Source of the DNA: Pseudarthrobacter sulfonivorans
Lineage (GTDB): Bacteria > Actinomycetota > Actinomycetes > Actinomycetales > Micrococcaceae
Reading direction: 5' to 3'
Length of the DNA: 64,000 nucleotides
Assembly (NCBI RefSeq): GCF_001484605.1
Contig: NZ_CP013747.1
Location: forward strand, 3,100,001-3,164,000
The position numbers and the translations under genes are program-made. This document shows, in pieces, positions 25,567-36,592 of the stretch. A model generated the notes under the pieces. That model had not been told where the DNA came from. It saw only the letters and a program-made list of their open reading frames with translations, and ran no database searches. Positions within the stretch are counted from its first letter, which is position 1; every line of letters begins with the position of its first letter.

Positions 25567-26819
25567 GCCGCCCCATCCAGACCCTGCCGCACGTGCAGCC
25601 GCCGCGGGCGCGCCGGAAGGCCCGCATTGCCAGCATTATGGCTGCGGCACTCGTGATTTCCTGGGGAGCCCCGGCGGCCGACGCCTACTGGCAGACCCTC
25701 AGCAGCAACAACGGCGGCGCCGGGGCCGATGCCATCGTTGCCGTGGCCGCGCTGACGGCGTCCGCTTCGGCAGGTGCCGCCTCCGTCAGTTGGGCCCAAA
25801 GCACGACGGCGGCGGGCCGGCCGGTCTCCGGCTACACCGTTGCCCGCTACTCGTCCGAGACCGGCGGTACCAAGGTTGCAGCGTTGGGAGGCTGTGAGGG
25901 CACGGTCACAGCGCTGACCTGCAGCGAGGCTGCGCTGCCGGCCGGCACCTGGTACTACACCGTGACCCCTGTGCTCGCAGCATGGGCGGGGCCGGAGTCT
26001 GCCCGCAGCGGGGGAGTGGCCGGAACTCCGCTGGCCTCTCCGACAATCGATCCACCAAGTCCCGTGAAGATCGCCAATGCTGACCGGGCTGAGGTCAGCG
26101 GCACTGCTGGTGCCGGCTGGTCCGTGACCGTCACCGCCACCGACGCCGGGGGAGCGTTTCGAGTTTCTCAACCCGTGAGTGCCACTGGCTCCGGTCAGTG
26201 GACAGTTAGCAACTTCAACCTCACCGGCCTGGCTGATGGCACTATCAGCTATACAGCCGTTGCCACCGATGCAGTGGGTAACGTTAGTGCGCCAGGAATA
26301 GCGGCCACGACAACCAAGGACACGCGGGCACCCTCGGTAGCTGCAGTTACCCTCTTCAACGGCAGCGGAAACGCAAAAGACGGCAAGGTGGATGTCGGCG
26401 ACAAGGTGGTCATCAAGTTCTCCGAAGCCCTGGATGCATCATCCATCTGCAGCGACTGGAACAACACCAATCCCGTCCAGTCAATTACTGGATCCGGGGT
26501 AGTAGTCGCCATCAACAGCAGCAACTCCTTGTCAGTTTCGGCTACCAGTGGCTGTCCCACGCTCAGGTTTGGGTCAGTTGCTTTGGGGGCTTCCTACTAT
26601 GGATCAGGCAACCTGCAGTTTGGTGGCTCGTCGCTGGCGTGGGACCAGTCGACCCTACAACTGACAGTCACACTTGGCAGCGTCTCAAGTGGCAATCCAG
26701 GCAATGCCACTCAGCAAGCCAATATTCCGAGGTACACGCCTCAAACAGGATTGACAGACATCGTGGGAAATCCGCTTCCAATCACGCAGATCAGCGGGGC
26801 GCCTGCTTCCAGGTTCTAA
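25563..26819 (+). CDS. Large exported protein with fibronectin/Ig-like repeats and ADAYW signal
   Basis: 418 residues. The signal ends LVISWGAPAADAYWQTLSSNNGGAG, the same AxAYW logic as its neighbours. A fibronectin-III-like unit (ALTASASAGAASVSWAQSTT to YYTVTPVLAAW, residues 60-145) is followed by an Ig-like unit (about 170-250) and a Big-5/SbsA-like unit beginning RAPSVAAVTLFNGSGNAKDG and KVVIKFSEALDASSI. It has no anchor at the C-terminus. Codon use in the last third is less GC-rich than the first. It is the terminal gene of the cluster. Confidence 0.65.
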   Translation: MSRPIQTLPHVQPPRARRKARIASIMAAALVISWGAPAADAYWQTLSSNNGGAGADAIVAVAALTASASAGAASVSWAQSTTAAGRPVSGYTVARYSSETGGTKVAALGGCEGTVTALTCSEAALPAGTWYYTVTPVLAAWAGPESARSGGVAGTPLASPTIDPPSPVKIANADRAEVSGTAGAGWSVTVTATDAGGAFRVSQPVSATGSGQWTVSNFNLTGLADGTISYTAVATDAVGNVSAPGIAATTTKDTRAPSVAAVTLFNGSGNAKDGKVDVGDKVVIKFSEALDASSICSDWNNTNPVQSITGSGVVVAINSSNSLSVSATSGCPTLRFGSVALGASYYGSGNLQFGGSSLAWDQSTLQLTVTLGSVSSGNPGNATQQANIPRYTPQTGLTDIVGNPLPITQISGAPASRF

Positions 26820-26962
26820 CCCCCTCAATCCAGCGCCAGTCTCCGGATCCCTCCCCGGAGGCTGGCGTTGTGCTGCGACTTGTGGGCAGAATGAAGCACA
26901 CGTTGGCGCTGCCGACAGTGGACCCGAGACCAGCCGGCAAGGACGCCGTGGAGGGACAGGAA

Positions 26963-27553
26963 ATGACCAGACTGCTCATCATCGGGCCGCCGGGCTCAGG
27001 GAAAGGCACCCAAGCGGTGCAGATCGCCAAGCACTTCCGCATTCCAACCGTATCCACGGGCGAAATCTTCCGGATCAACGTCAGCCACGAGACGCCGCTG
27101 GGCGTAGAGGCCGCCAAGTATCTCGACGACGGCGCTTTTGTCCCGGACCATCTCACCAACGCCCTGGTCAAGGACCGGCTCCTCGACGCCGATCTGCAGC
27201 CCGGTTTCCTGCTGGACGGATACCCCAGGACAGCTCCCCAGATCATGGAACTGGACAACATACTGGCGTCCCAGGGCCACCGCCTCGACGCCGTGGTGGA
27301 ACTCCGCGCACCGGACTCCGAACTGGAGCAACGGATGCTGCGGCGGGCCAAGGAACAAGGCCGGAAGGACGACACCATCGACGTGTTCCGGCACCGGCTG
27401 GACCTCTACCACCGCGAAACCCACGAGGTCGTGGCGGTCTACGCCGGCCGGGGCATATTGGTTTCGGTGGATGGCAGCGGCGACCCAAGTGCCATCACCA
27501 CACGTGCCATTGCCGCCGTCGAAAAGTTCCTGGCCACCCGGGTGTCCCCATGA
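26963..27553 (+). CDS. Adenylate kinase paralogue
   Basis: 196 residues from ATG 26963 (GAGGGACAGG upstream). P-loop GPPGSGKGTQ (residues 8-17), an NMP-binding part (PTVSTGEIFR, GAFVPDHLTNALVKDRL), FLLDGYPRTAPQ, and RRAKEQGRKDDTIDVFRHRLDLYHRET in place of a longer lid. It would convert ATP and AMP to two ADP. In actinobacteria the housekeeping adk lies in the ribosomal-protein region near secY; this context is different, so it is probably a second copy. It overlaps the epimerase gene by ATGA. Confidence 0.85.
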   Translation: MTRLLIIGPPGSGKGTQAVQIAKHFRIPTVSTGEIFRINVSHETPLGVEAAKYLDDGAFVPDHLTNALVKDRLLDADLQPGFLLDGYPRTAPQIMELDNILASQGHRLDAVVELRAPDSELEQRMLRRAKEQGRKDDTIDVFRHRLDLYHRETHEVVAVYAGRGILVSVDGSGDPSAITTRAIAAVEKFLATRVSP

Positions 27554-28422
27554 GAATTGCAGTGACCGGCGGCAGCGGAAAACTGGGACGGCATGTGGTC
27601 CGCAGGCTGACCGACGACGGCCACCAGGTGCTGAACCTGGACCGGGCGGGGGAGCGGCACCGCGGGTTGGCAATCGTGGACCTGCGCAACTATGGCCAGG
27701 TTCTTGACGTGTTCCTCGGTCTCGACGACCGGCATGACGGCTTCGACGCAATCGTCCATCTGGGAGCCATCCCGGCGCCTGGCATCATCCCGGATGCCGC
27801 CACCTTCGAGAACAACATGCTCTCGACCTACAACGTCTTCCAGGCGGCGCGGAGGGCCGGCATCAAGAAGGTGGTTTACGCCTCCAGCGAGACGGTGCTG
27901 GGACTGCCGTTCGACGTCGACCCTCCCTACATCCCGGTGGATGAGGAATACCCGGCCCGGCCCGAGAGCACGTACTCACTCGTGAAGCACCTCGAGGAGC
28001 AGATGGCGATCCAGCTGACGCGCTGGGATCCGGAGCTCAGCATTGCGGGCCTGCGGTTCTCCAACGTCATGGATCCTGAGGACTACGAACGGTTCCCGTC
28101 GTTCGATTCGGACGCCAGTGCGCGGAAGTGGAACCTCTGGGGCTACATCGACGGGCGCGACGGCGCACAGGCCGTGGCGCGTGCGCTGGAAAACGGCCAG
28201 CCCGGGTTCCAGGCTTTCATCATCGCGAACGCGGACACTGTCATGACGCGTTCCAGCGCCAGCCTCGCCGCGGAGGTGTTCCCCAACGTCACCGTGACCA
28301 AGGAGTTGGACGAACACGAGACCTTGCTGTCCATCGACAAGGCCCGGCGCCTGTTGGGCTACGAACCTGAACACACGTGGCGGACCTACCACTCCAACAG
28401 GACCACGCCCACGGAAGACTGA
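27550..28422 (+). CDS. NAD-dependent epimerase/dehydratase (extended SDR)
   Basis: 290 residues. The Rossmann motif TGGSGKLGRHVVRRL is at the N-terminus. DLRNYGQVLDVF and FDAIVHLGAIPAPGI give the adenosine and strand-4 motifs. The catalytic pair is in YSLVKHLEE, and VVYASSETVLGLP gives the Ser. This is the form of UDP-sugar epimerases and uronate dehydrogenase-like enzymes. Substrate unknown. Translationally coupled to the adenylate kinase gene. Confidence 0.85.
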   Translation: MRIAVTGGSGKLGRHVVRRLTDDGHQVLNLDRAGERHRGLAIVDLRNYGQVLDVFLGLDDRHDGFDAIVHLGAIPAPGIIPDAATFENNMLSTYNVFQAARRAGIKKVVYASSETVLGLPFDVDPPYIPVDEEYPARPESTYSLVKHLEEQMAIQLTRWDPELSIAGLRFSNVMDPEDYERFPSFDSDASARKWNLWGYIDGRDGAQAVARALENGQPGFQAFIIANADTVMTRSSASLAAEVFPNVTVTKELDEHETLLSIDKARRLLGYEPEHTWRTYHSNRTTPTED

Positions 28423-28612
28423 ATCGCGGAAGGCTGAACCCGAAAGCAGGCCACTGAGGAGGGCGGTCCCTCAAGAATTCCGCAGGCGCCGAAAGGTTGG
28501 CGCAGGATCAGCTCAATTCCCGGCCGCGGCGCGTGGCGGGCTCCTAATCTGGTGATAGGCGGGGATTTGTTGCCGCCAGCATCAATCCAGACCGTCACAC
28601 TAGGACCCCGCC

Positions 28613-30465
<1,853 letters not shown>

Positions 30466-30469
<4 letters not shown>

Positions 30470-31299
30470 CCGTCCGCGAGGGAAGGGGAGGCCGACGGCG
30501 GCAATTGGGGGGCGCCGTCGGCCTCTGTTGTGTGCTGCGGGGTTGTGTGCCGCGGGGACGCATCCGGCGTCACGCCCTGGTGGTGCTCGGACCAGATATG
30601 GCCCACTTCTTCGGCGAACTGTTCCACGATCCTGCTCATGGCGGCATGCGCGGCGCCGGCCTCACCGCGCTGGATGGCGCTGGCCACGTCAACGTGCAGC
30701 TGCAGCGCTTCGTGATGCGGGAGGTCCGGCATCAGGCCGTGTTCGGTCCGGCCGGTGAGGACCTCGGCCACAAGGTTCTGGAGCTGGGCAAACATGGCGT
30801 TGCCTGATGCGTTGAGCACGGCGGCGTGGAACTCCACGTCCAGCCGGAGGAATTCCTCTTGGTCGCCGCGCTGGCCGGCCGCCCAGAGCCGCGCTGCGAG
30901 GGAGACCAGATCGCTGCCGGCATCCCAGGACGCCCGTTCGGCGGCGAGCCGGGCGGCCTGCGGTTCGATCGCGCCACGGAGCTCGTTGAGTGCCTGCAGC
31001 TGCTCCAGCCGGCGGGACGAGGCCAGCCGCCAGCGGATTACCTGGGGATCGTAAAGGTTCCAGGCCTCTTCGGGCTGCACCACGGTGCCGAACCGCCTGC
31101 GGGATGCGAGCATGCCCTTGGATGACAGAACCCGGGCCGCTTCCCGGACCACCGAGCGGGATACCTTGTGCTGCGCCTCCAGCTCATCCAGCCGCACCAC
31201 CGAGTTCGGAGCCAGGGACCCCTCGGCGATCGCGAGTCCCAAACTCTGGACCAACGCAGTATGCCGGTCTGTAGGGGACTCCGCCTTTGGGGTTTTCAT
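30466..31299 (-). CDS. FadR-subfamily GntR regulator of the galactonate locus
   Basis: 277 residues. The HTH is at residues about 35-75 (VVRLDELEAQHKVSRSVVREAARVLSSKGML, RRRFGTVV). An FCD-type helical domain follows (IRWRLASSRRLEQLQALNELRGAIEPQAARLAAE, LDVEFHAAVLNASGN). The WNLYDPQVIRW linker is found in regulators of sugar-acid genes such as DgoR. A Pro/Ser-rich tail ends the protein. It is divergent from the galactonate importer and catabolic genes, so it is probably their repressor with galactonate as inducer. Its end overlaps that of the subtilase gene. Confidence 0.88.
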
Positions 31300-31434
31300 A
31301 GATAAATCATACTGGTCGCCGAAAGGGGTTGTTTAAGTCTGCCTTATTTACCTATGCTCTCTTCCAGAGCAGATGTAAAGATGCATTTGTAGATGGCTGG
31401 ACAGTGACGTCAGCCTGGAAGCAAGGGAGTCGTC

Positions 31435-32730
31435 ATGAAGCGACGTTCAGTAATGAAGTACGCGGCAGTTGCCGCGGCACTTTCCATGGGGCTCACCGCC
31501 TGCGGCGGCGGCAGCGGCAGCAGCGCCGCCAAGGAATCCGGCATCGTCCGGGTAACTCTCGCAAACCACGTCTGGACCGAAGGCATCAAGGCCGCCATCC
31601 CGGAATTTGAGAAGTCCTCCGGGCTCAAGGTGGAACTGACCCAGCTCGGCGAAGACCAGCTCTCGGACCAGTACAACGTCAAGCTCAACGCAGGCAGCGA
31701 CGAGATCGACGTGATGATGTACCGCCCGCTCCAGGAAGGCAGGGCGTTCGCGAAGAACGGCTACCTCGCGGACCTGACCAACAAGGTCTCCTCGGATTCC
31801 GGCTGGGACTGGAAGGACTACCAGGAGGGCCCGGTCAAGGCCACCACCGCTGACGGCAAGGTTGTGGGCGTCCCCATCATCACCGAGCGCGAAGTCCTTT
31901 ACTACCGCAAGGACCTGCTGAAGGCCGCCGGTCTTGAGGTCCCCAAGACCATGCAGGAGCTTGAAGCGGCCGCCAAGGCCATCAAGGAATCCAATCCGGA
32001 CACGGCCGGCTTTGTGGCCCGCACAGGCAAGTCCGCCGCCGTCACCCAGTTCTCCAGCTTCCTGTACAGCTTCGGCGGCGACTTCACCGATTCCAGCGGC
32101 AAGTCCACCGTCAACTCGGACGCTGCCAAAGAGGCCTACGCGTACTACGGCGGCCTGATCAAGAACTACGGCCCCGCCAACGTCAGCACGGATATGAGCT
32201 GGCCCGAGGCGATGGCAATCTTCACACAGGGCAAGGCCGCCTTCTACACCGAGGCAGACTCGCTCTACAAGAACGCCACCGATCCGGCCAAGTCCAAGGT
32301 GGCCGAGACTGTCGGGTTCGCTGCCCTGCCCGCCGGTCCCGCTGGCTCCAAGCCGTACAACATCCCGTCCTGGGGCCTGGCAGTGAACGAGGCCTCGGGC
32401 AACCAGGACAACGGCTGGAAGTTCATCCAGTGGGCCACGAGCAAGGAACGCACCCTGGCCGCACAGAAGGCGGGCGTCCCCGGACCCCGCGCCTCCGTCT
32501 GGGCTGACTCCGCGGGAACCTCCACATACCCGAAGGACCTGGCCGAAGCCATTGCCGCCAGCGCCAAAAACGGTGTGGGCCACGACCGTCCCGAGGTAGT
32601 CACCGTTGGCAAGGCCCGCGAAATCGTGGGCGAGCCGATCGTCGCCAGCATCACCGGCGCCGACGCTTCCGCCGCAGCAGACTCGGCCCACGTGGCCTTC
32701 CAGAAGTTCCTGGACAGCGAAAAGAAGTAA
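31435..32730 (+). CDS. ABC sugar(-acid) importer, substrate-binding lipoprotein
   Basis: 431 residues. Lipobox LTAC (C23), then a family-1 extracellular solute-binding protein: FEKSSGLKVELTQLGEDQLSDQYNVKLNAG, DVMMYRPLQEGRAFAKNGYLADLT, VPIITEREVLYYRKDLLKAAGLEVPKT and FTQGKAAFYTEADSLYKN. It would deliver its ligand to the two permeases that follow. No ATPase gene is in the cluster, so a shared MsiK-type ATPase elsewhere is expected, as in other actinobacteria. The gene order suggests D-galactonate or a related sugar acid as ligand. Confidence 0.9.
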   Translation: MKRRSVMKYAAVAAALSMGLTACGGGSGSSAAKESGIVRVTLANHVWTEGIKAAIPEFEKSSGLKVELTQLGEDQLSDQYNVKLNAGSDEIDVMMYRPLQEGRAFAKNGYLADLTNKVSSDSGWDWKDYQEGPVKATTADGKVVGVPIITEREVLYYRKDLLKAAGLEVPKTMQELEAAAKAIKESNPDTAGFVARTGKSAAVTQFSSFLYSFGGDFTDSSGKSTVNSDAAKEAYAYYGGLIKNYGPANVSTDMSWPEAMAIFTQGKAAFYTEADSLYKNATDPAKSKVAETVGFAALPAGPAGSKPYNIPSWGLAVNEASGNQDNGWKFIQWATSKERTLAAQKAGVPGPRASVWADSAGTSTYPKDLAEAIAASAKNGVGHDRPEVVTVGKAREIVGEPIVASITGADASAAADSAHVAFQKFLDSEKK

Positions 32731-32738
32731 CGCACGCG

Positions 32739-32773
32739 GTGCACGGGGCCTCAGTCAATGAGGCCCGGTGCAC
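32739..32773 (+). terminator. Intercistronic hairpin 1 after the binding-protein gene
   Basis: Arms 32739-32753 and 32759-32773 pair over 15 positions with one mismatch, around a GTCAA loop. It lies nine bases after the stop and is followed by a second hairpin. Such structures let the binding protein be made in excess over the permeases. Confidence 0.7.
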
Positions 32774-32784
32774 GCAACAGCCTC

Positions 32785-32815
32785 GGCGGGACGGCAGTGA
32801 CGCTGCCGTCCCGCC
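32785..32815 (+). terminator. Intercistronic hairpin 2 before the permease genes
   Basis: A perfect 13-base GC-rich stem (32785-32797 with 32803-32815) and a TGACG loop. No long U-run follows, so partial termination or mRNA protection is more likely than full stop. Confidence 0.7.
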
Positions 32816-32852
32816 CAGGCCATTCTTCACCCCCCAACTCCTTAGGTGAACC

Positions 32853-33803
32853 ATGTCTGTAATGACTCCTCCCCGCAGCGCAGCCCGGAACGCAGGTCGT
32901 GCTCCCGGTGCCCGCGAAAAATTCTCTGACTGGGCCAACCGGCACCGCAAATGGCTCTTCGCAGCCCCGGCGATGGCCTTCGTCGGCGTCCTGATCATCT
33001 TTCCGCTGGCCTGGACGCTGTACCTGAGCCTCACCGATTCGCAGGGCTCCGTCCGGGCAGCCACCGAATTCATCGGCCTGGAAAACTACCTGACGGTCCT
33101 GTCCGACGTCGAGCGCTTCTGGCCCGCTGTGGGCCGCACACTCACCTTCACCGGCATTGCACTGGTGTGCGAAGTGGCGCTGGGCATGGGCATCGCCCTG
33201 CTGCTGTGGCGGCCCTTCCGCGGCGAAAAGTGGGTCCGCGTGGCCATCCTGCTGCCGCTCGTGGCAACCCCGGTAGCCGTCGGCATGATGTGGCGGCTGA
33301 TCTTCGACCCCAACATCGGGTTCGCGAACCAGCTGCTCGCCGCTGTGGGCATCCCCGCCCAGCCCTGGCTCTCCGGCCAGGACACCGCGCTCGGCACCAC
33401 CATCTTCATGGACGTGTGGCAGTGGACCCCCATGGTGGTCCTGATCCTGCTCGCCGGCCTGACCTCCCTCTCCGAGGAGCCCGACGAAGCGGCCCGCATG
33501 GACGGCGCCAACGCGTTCCAGCGTTTCTTCTTCATCACGCTGCCCCTGATGATGCCCACCGTGATTGTGGCCATCCTGCTCCGGGGCATCGACGCCCTGA
33601 AGACCTTCGACATCCTGTACGCCACCAAGGGCAAGGGCGGCGGGTCCTTCCACGAGGTGGAGACCCTGAACGTCTACGCCTATGGGCTGAGCTTCGACTA
33701 CAACCAGTACGGGCTGTCCTCCGCGGTGCTGATCCTGTTCTTCATCATCATCATCGGCTCCATGTGGCTGCTGACCATGCGCAAGAAAGCGGTAAGCAAA
33801 TGA
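32853..33803 (+). CDS. ABC importer permease (MalF/UgpA type)
   Basis: 316 residues with six predicted membrane helices after a basic N-terminus. The EAA loop for contact with the ATPase reads LSEEPDEAARMDGANAFQRFFFITLPLMMPTVIVAILLR (about residue 205). It pairs with the next permease, overlapping it by four bases (ATGA). Confidence 0.92.
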   Translation: MSVMTPPRSAARNAGRAPGAREKFSDWANRHRKWLFAAPAMAFVGVLIIFPLAWTLYLSLTDSQGSVRAATEFIGLENYLTVLSDVERFWPAVGRTLTFTGIALVCEVALGMGIALLLWRPFRGEKWVRVAILLPLVATPVAVGMMWRLIFDPNIGFANQLLAAVGIPAQPWLSGQDTALGTTIFMDVWQWTPMVVLILLAGLTSLSEEPDEAARMDGANAFQRFFFITLPLMMPTVIVAILLRGIDALKTFDILYATKGKGGGSFHEVETLNVYAYGLSFDYNQYGLSSAVLILFFIIIIGSMWLLTMRKKAVSK

Positions 33804-34699
33804 CCGTCCTGAACGAAAACACCGAAACCCAAACGTCCGCCGGGCAACCCCGGCAGCCCCGGCCGGTCCGCCGCCCGAAGAAGCCCCTCGGCACCCGCGC
33901 CTACAAGGTCTTCCGCGTCGCGGCCCTGATCGCCGTGGTGCTGTTCCTGGTCGCGCCGCTGTTCTGGATGCTGCTGGCCTCGCTGAAGACCAACGTGGAC
34001 ATCTACGACACCGCCAAATCGTTCATCTTCAGCCCCACGTTCGAGAACTACGCTAACGTGCTGCAGCGCAACAACTACTTCGTCTTCATCTTCAACAGCT
34101 TCTGGGTGGCCTTTGTCTCCACGGCCCTCTCGCTGGTGCTGGGCGTCCCGGCCGCGTACGCCATGAGCCGCTTCACCATGCACCGCTCAGCCCTGGTGGT
34201 CCTGATGGCCCGCGTCATCCCGGGTGTCTCCCTGCTGGTGCCCTGGTACTACGTGTTCTCCAACCTGAAAATGGTGGGCGGGTTCGAGGTACTGATCCTC
34301 AGCCACATGTTCGTTGCCCTGCCGCTGATCGTCTACATCATGATGAGCTACTTCGATTCACTCCCGCTGGAACTGGAGGAATCGGCCCAGGTGGACGGAC
34401 TCACCCCCATCGGCGCGTTCCAGCGCATCACGCTGCCGCTGTCCGTGGCCGGCATGGCCACCGCAGGCATCCTGTCCTTCATCTTCTCGTGGAACAACTT
34501 CATGTTCGCCCTGGTGCTCTCCGGGTCCAAGACCAAGACGCTGCCGGTGGCCATCTTCGACTTCGTCTCCTACGCCAGCATCGACTGGGGCGGACTCATG
34601 GCGGCCGCCACCGTGGTGACCATCCCCATCATGATCATTGCGCTCTTCACGCAGAAGTACATCGTCTCCGGCATGACCGCCGGAGCTACCAAGGGCTAG
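33800..34699 (+). CDS. ABC importer permease (MalG/UgpE type)
   Basis: 299 residues from ATG 33800, coupled to the preceding permease. Six membrane helices. The EAA motif is LPLELEESAQVDGLTPIGAFQRITLPLSVAGMATAGILSFIFSWNNFMFA (about residues 190-240), with the FSWNNF signature of this permease class. The frame is open far upstream but that part is antisense or out of frame with the first permease and was ignored. Confidence 0.92.
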   Translation: MTVLNENTETQTSAGQPRQPRPVRRPKKPLGTRAYKVFRVAALIAVVLFLVAPLFWMLLASLKTNVDIYDTAKSFIFSPTFENYANVLQRNNYFVFIFNSFWVAFVSTALSLVLGVPAAYAMSRFTMHRSALVVLMARVIPGVSLLVPWYYVFSNLKMVGGFEVLILSHMFVALPLIVYIMMSYFDSLPLELEESAQVDGLTPIGAFQRITLPLSVAGMATAGILSFIFSWNNFMFALVLSGSKTKTLPVAIFDFVSYASIDWGGLMAAATVVTIPIMIIALFTQKYIVSGMTAGATKG

Positions 34700-34706
34700 G
34701 TCCGGT

Positions 34707-35855
34707 ATGACACTCATCAGCAGAATAGAAACCTTCCTCGTCGCGCCGCGGTGGCTGTTTGTCCGAATCGAGACCGAGAGCGGGATTGTCGGCTGGGGCG
34801 AGGCAACCTGCGAGGGGCGCAGCGAAACGGTCCGCACCGCCGTCGGCCAGCTCTCGGAGCTGCTGATCGGCAACGACGCCCTCCGGATCGAAGACCACTG
34901 GCAGGTCATGACCAAGGGTTCCTTCTACCGCGGCGGACCCATCCTGGCCAGTGCCGTCTCCGGGCTGGACCAGGCCCTCTGGGACATCGCGGGCAAGCAC
35001 TTCAACACCCCCGTACACCAGCTCCTGGGTGGCCACGTCCGCGACAGGATCCGGATGTACGGCTGGGTGGGCGGGGACGAGCCGAACGAAGTGGCGGACC
35101 AGATCAGCGCCCAGCTGGAAGTGGGCCTGACCGCCGTCAAGATGAATGCCAGCGGCCGGATGAGCCCCGTCGCCTCGGTGGCCGAGATCGACGGCGTCGT
35201 CCGCCGTGTTGCCGCTGCCCGCGAGGTGCTGGGGGACCACCGCGACGTCGCGGTGGACTTCCATGGCCGCTTCAGCCTGGCCAACGCCCGCCGGGTGGCG
35301 CCGCTGCTGGAACCGTACCGGCCGTTCTTCCTCGAAGAACCGGTGGTTCCGGAAAACACGCACCTGCTGCGCGAATTCACCTCTTCAACCACGACGCCGG
35401 TTTCCACCGGTGAGCGGCTCTACAGCCGGCAGGAATTCCTGCCCGCTCTGCAGGCTGGCATCGCCGTGGCCCAGCCTGACCTCTCGCACGCCGGCGGCAT
35501 CACCGAGGTCCGCAAGATCGCTTCGCTGGCGGAAATCTACGACGTCCAACTGGCCCCGCACTGCCCTCTGGGGCCGCTGGCGCTGGCAGCGTGCCTGCAG
35601 GTGGGCTTCGCAACGCCCAACTTCCTGATCCAGGAACAGAGCATCGGCATCCACTACAACAAGGGCGCCGAAGTCCTGGACTACGTCGTGGACAAGTCCC
35701 CGCTGAAGTTCGTGGACGGCCACATCGAACGGCTGACCGGTCCCGGCCTCGGCATTGAAATCGACGAGGCCGTGGTCCGCGCGGCGGACAAGCGCGGCCA
35801 CGCCTGGCGCGGGCCGGTCTGGCGCCACTCGGACGGAGCATTTGCAGAATGGTGA
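34707..35855 (+). CDS. dgoD: D-galactonate dehydratase
   Basis: 382 residues, the family size. An enolase-superfamily mandelate-racemase-type enzyme: N-terminal cap with GIVGWGEATCEGRSETV, then metal ligands in VAVDFHGRFS, FFLEEPVVPEN and STGERLYSRQEF, the catalytic histidine in APHCPLGPLALAA and the late IQEQSIGIHYN. It dehydrates D-galactonate to 2-keto-3-deoxy-galactonate. It follows the importer and overlaps dgoA, matching the De Ley-Doudoroff pathway. Confidence 0.93.
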   Translation: MTLISRIETFLVAPRWLFVRIETESGIVGWGEATCEGRSETVRTAVGQLSELLIGNDALRIEDHWQVMTKGSFYRGGPILASAVSGLDQALWDIAGKHFNTPVHQLLGGHVRDRIRMYGWVGGDEPNEVADQISAQLEVGLTAVKMNASGRMSPVASVAEIDGVVRRVAAAREVLGDHRDVAVDFHGRFSLANARRVAPLLEPYRPFFLEEPVVPENTHLLREFTSSTTTPVSTGERLYSRQEFLPALQAGIAVAQPDLSHAGGITEVRKIASLAEIYDVQLAPHCPLGPLALAACLQVGFATPNFLIQEQSIGIHYNKGAEVLDYVVDKSPLKFVDGHIERLTGPGLGIEIDEAVVRAADKRGHAWRGPVWRHSDGAFAEW

Positions 35856-36592
35856 ACAACATGACTGACAGCGCTGACGTTTCTGACAGCACGGACATCA
35901 CGCCCGAAAGCCTGCTGGCCGGAATCCGGGAGTCGCGGCTCGTGGGAATCGTGCGCGGCACCGACGGCAAGGCCGCGGCGCAGGCCGCCCTCGCCGCGAT
36001 GGCGGAAGGGTTCAGGTTCGTCGAGATCGCACTGACCACGCCGGGGGCGCTGGATGCCATCCGCGAGGTCCGCGCCGCCGCACCGGCGGGCTGCTACGTC
36101 GGCGGCGGAACCGTCCTGACCGGGCAGGACGTGGACGACGTCGCCGAGGCCGGCGGCCAGTTTATGGTCACGCCGTCCCTGGCCGCATCCATCCAGGAAT
36201 CGGCGCGGCAGGGAATCCCGGTCCTGGCCGGTTCCCTGACGCCCAGCGAGGCGTACGAAGCGATGAGCCGCGGGGCCACAGCCATCAAGCTCTTCCCCGC
36301 ATCCATCGGCGGCCCGGGCTACCTCAAGGCGCTGCGCGATCCCTTCCCCGGGATCCCGTTCATCGCGGTGGGCGGTGTGGGCATTGACGAAGCGGCGGGT
36401 TACTGGGAAGCCGGCGCGATCGCCGTCGGGCTTGGCGGGCCGCTGTTCGGTGATGCCGGCTCCGGCGGAGACCTGGCCCCGATGCGGGGGCGTGCCCGCG
36501 CCTTTGTGGACCTGGCGGACTCCTTTGCCCGCCGGACGGCCGCAGCGGCTGCAGCGACCGCCGCAGCAACCGCCGCTGCGGGCGTGCGGTGA
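35849..36592 (+). CDS. dgoA: 2-dehydro-3-deoxy-6-phosphogalactonate aldolase
   Basis: 247 residues of the KDPG/KDPGal aldolase family. Features: LVGIVRGTDGKAAAQAALAAMAEGFRFVEIALTTPGAL, VGGGTVLTGQDVDDVAEAGGQFMVTPS and the Schiff-base lysine K147 in TAIKLFPASIGGPGYLKAL. It splits 2-dehydro-3-deoxy-6-phosphogalactonate into pyruvate and glyceraldehyde-3-phosphate. It overlaps dgoD at the start and the kinase gene at the end. An alanine-rich tail of about 20 residues is unusual but harmless. Confidence 0.93.
   Translation: MVNNMTDSADVSDSTDITPESLLAGIRESRLVGIVRGTDGKAAAQAALAAMAEGFRFVEIALTTPGALDAIREVRAAAPAGCYVGGGTVLTGQDVDDVAEAGGQFMVTPSLAASIQESARQGIPVLAGSLTPSEAYEAMSRGATAIKLFPASIGGPGYLKALRDPFPGIPFIAVGGVGIDEAAGYWEAGAIAVGLGGPLFGDAGSGGDLAPMRGRARAFVDLADSFARRTAAAAAATAAATAAAGVR

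Noticed and set aside
31447-32691. 414-codon frame opposite the ABC binding-protein gene
   Set aside because: Mirror of a well-supported gene, no start signal, low complexity.
32951-33799. N-terminal extension of the second ABC permease
   Set aside because: The extension is out of frame with the first permease gene and not permease-like; ATG 33800 overlaps the upstream stop as expected.
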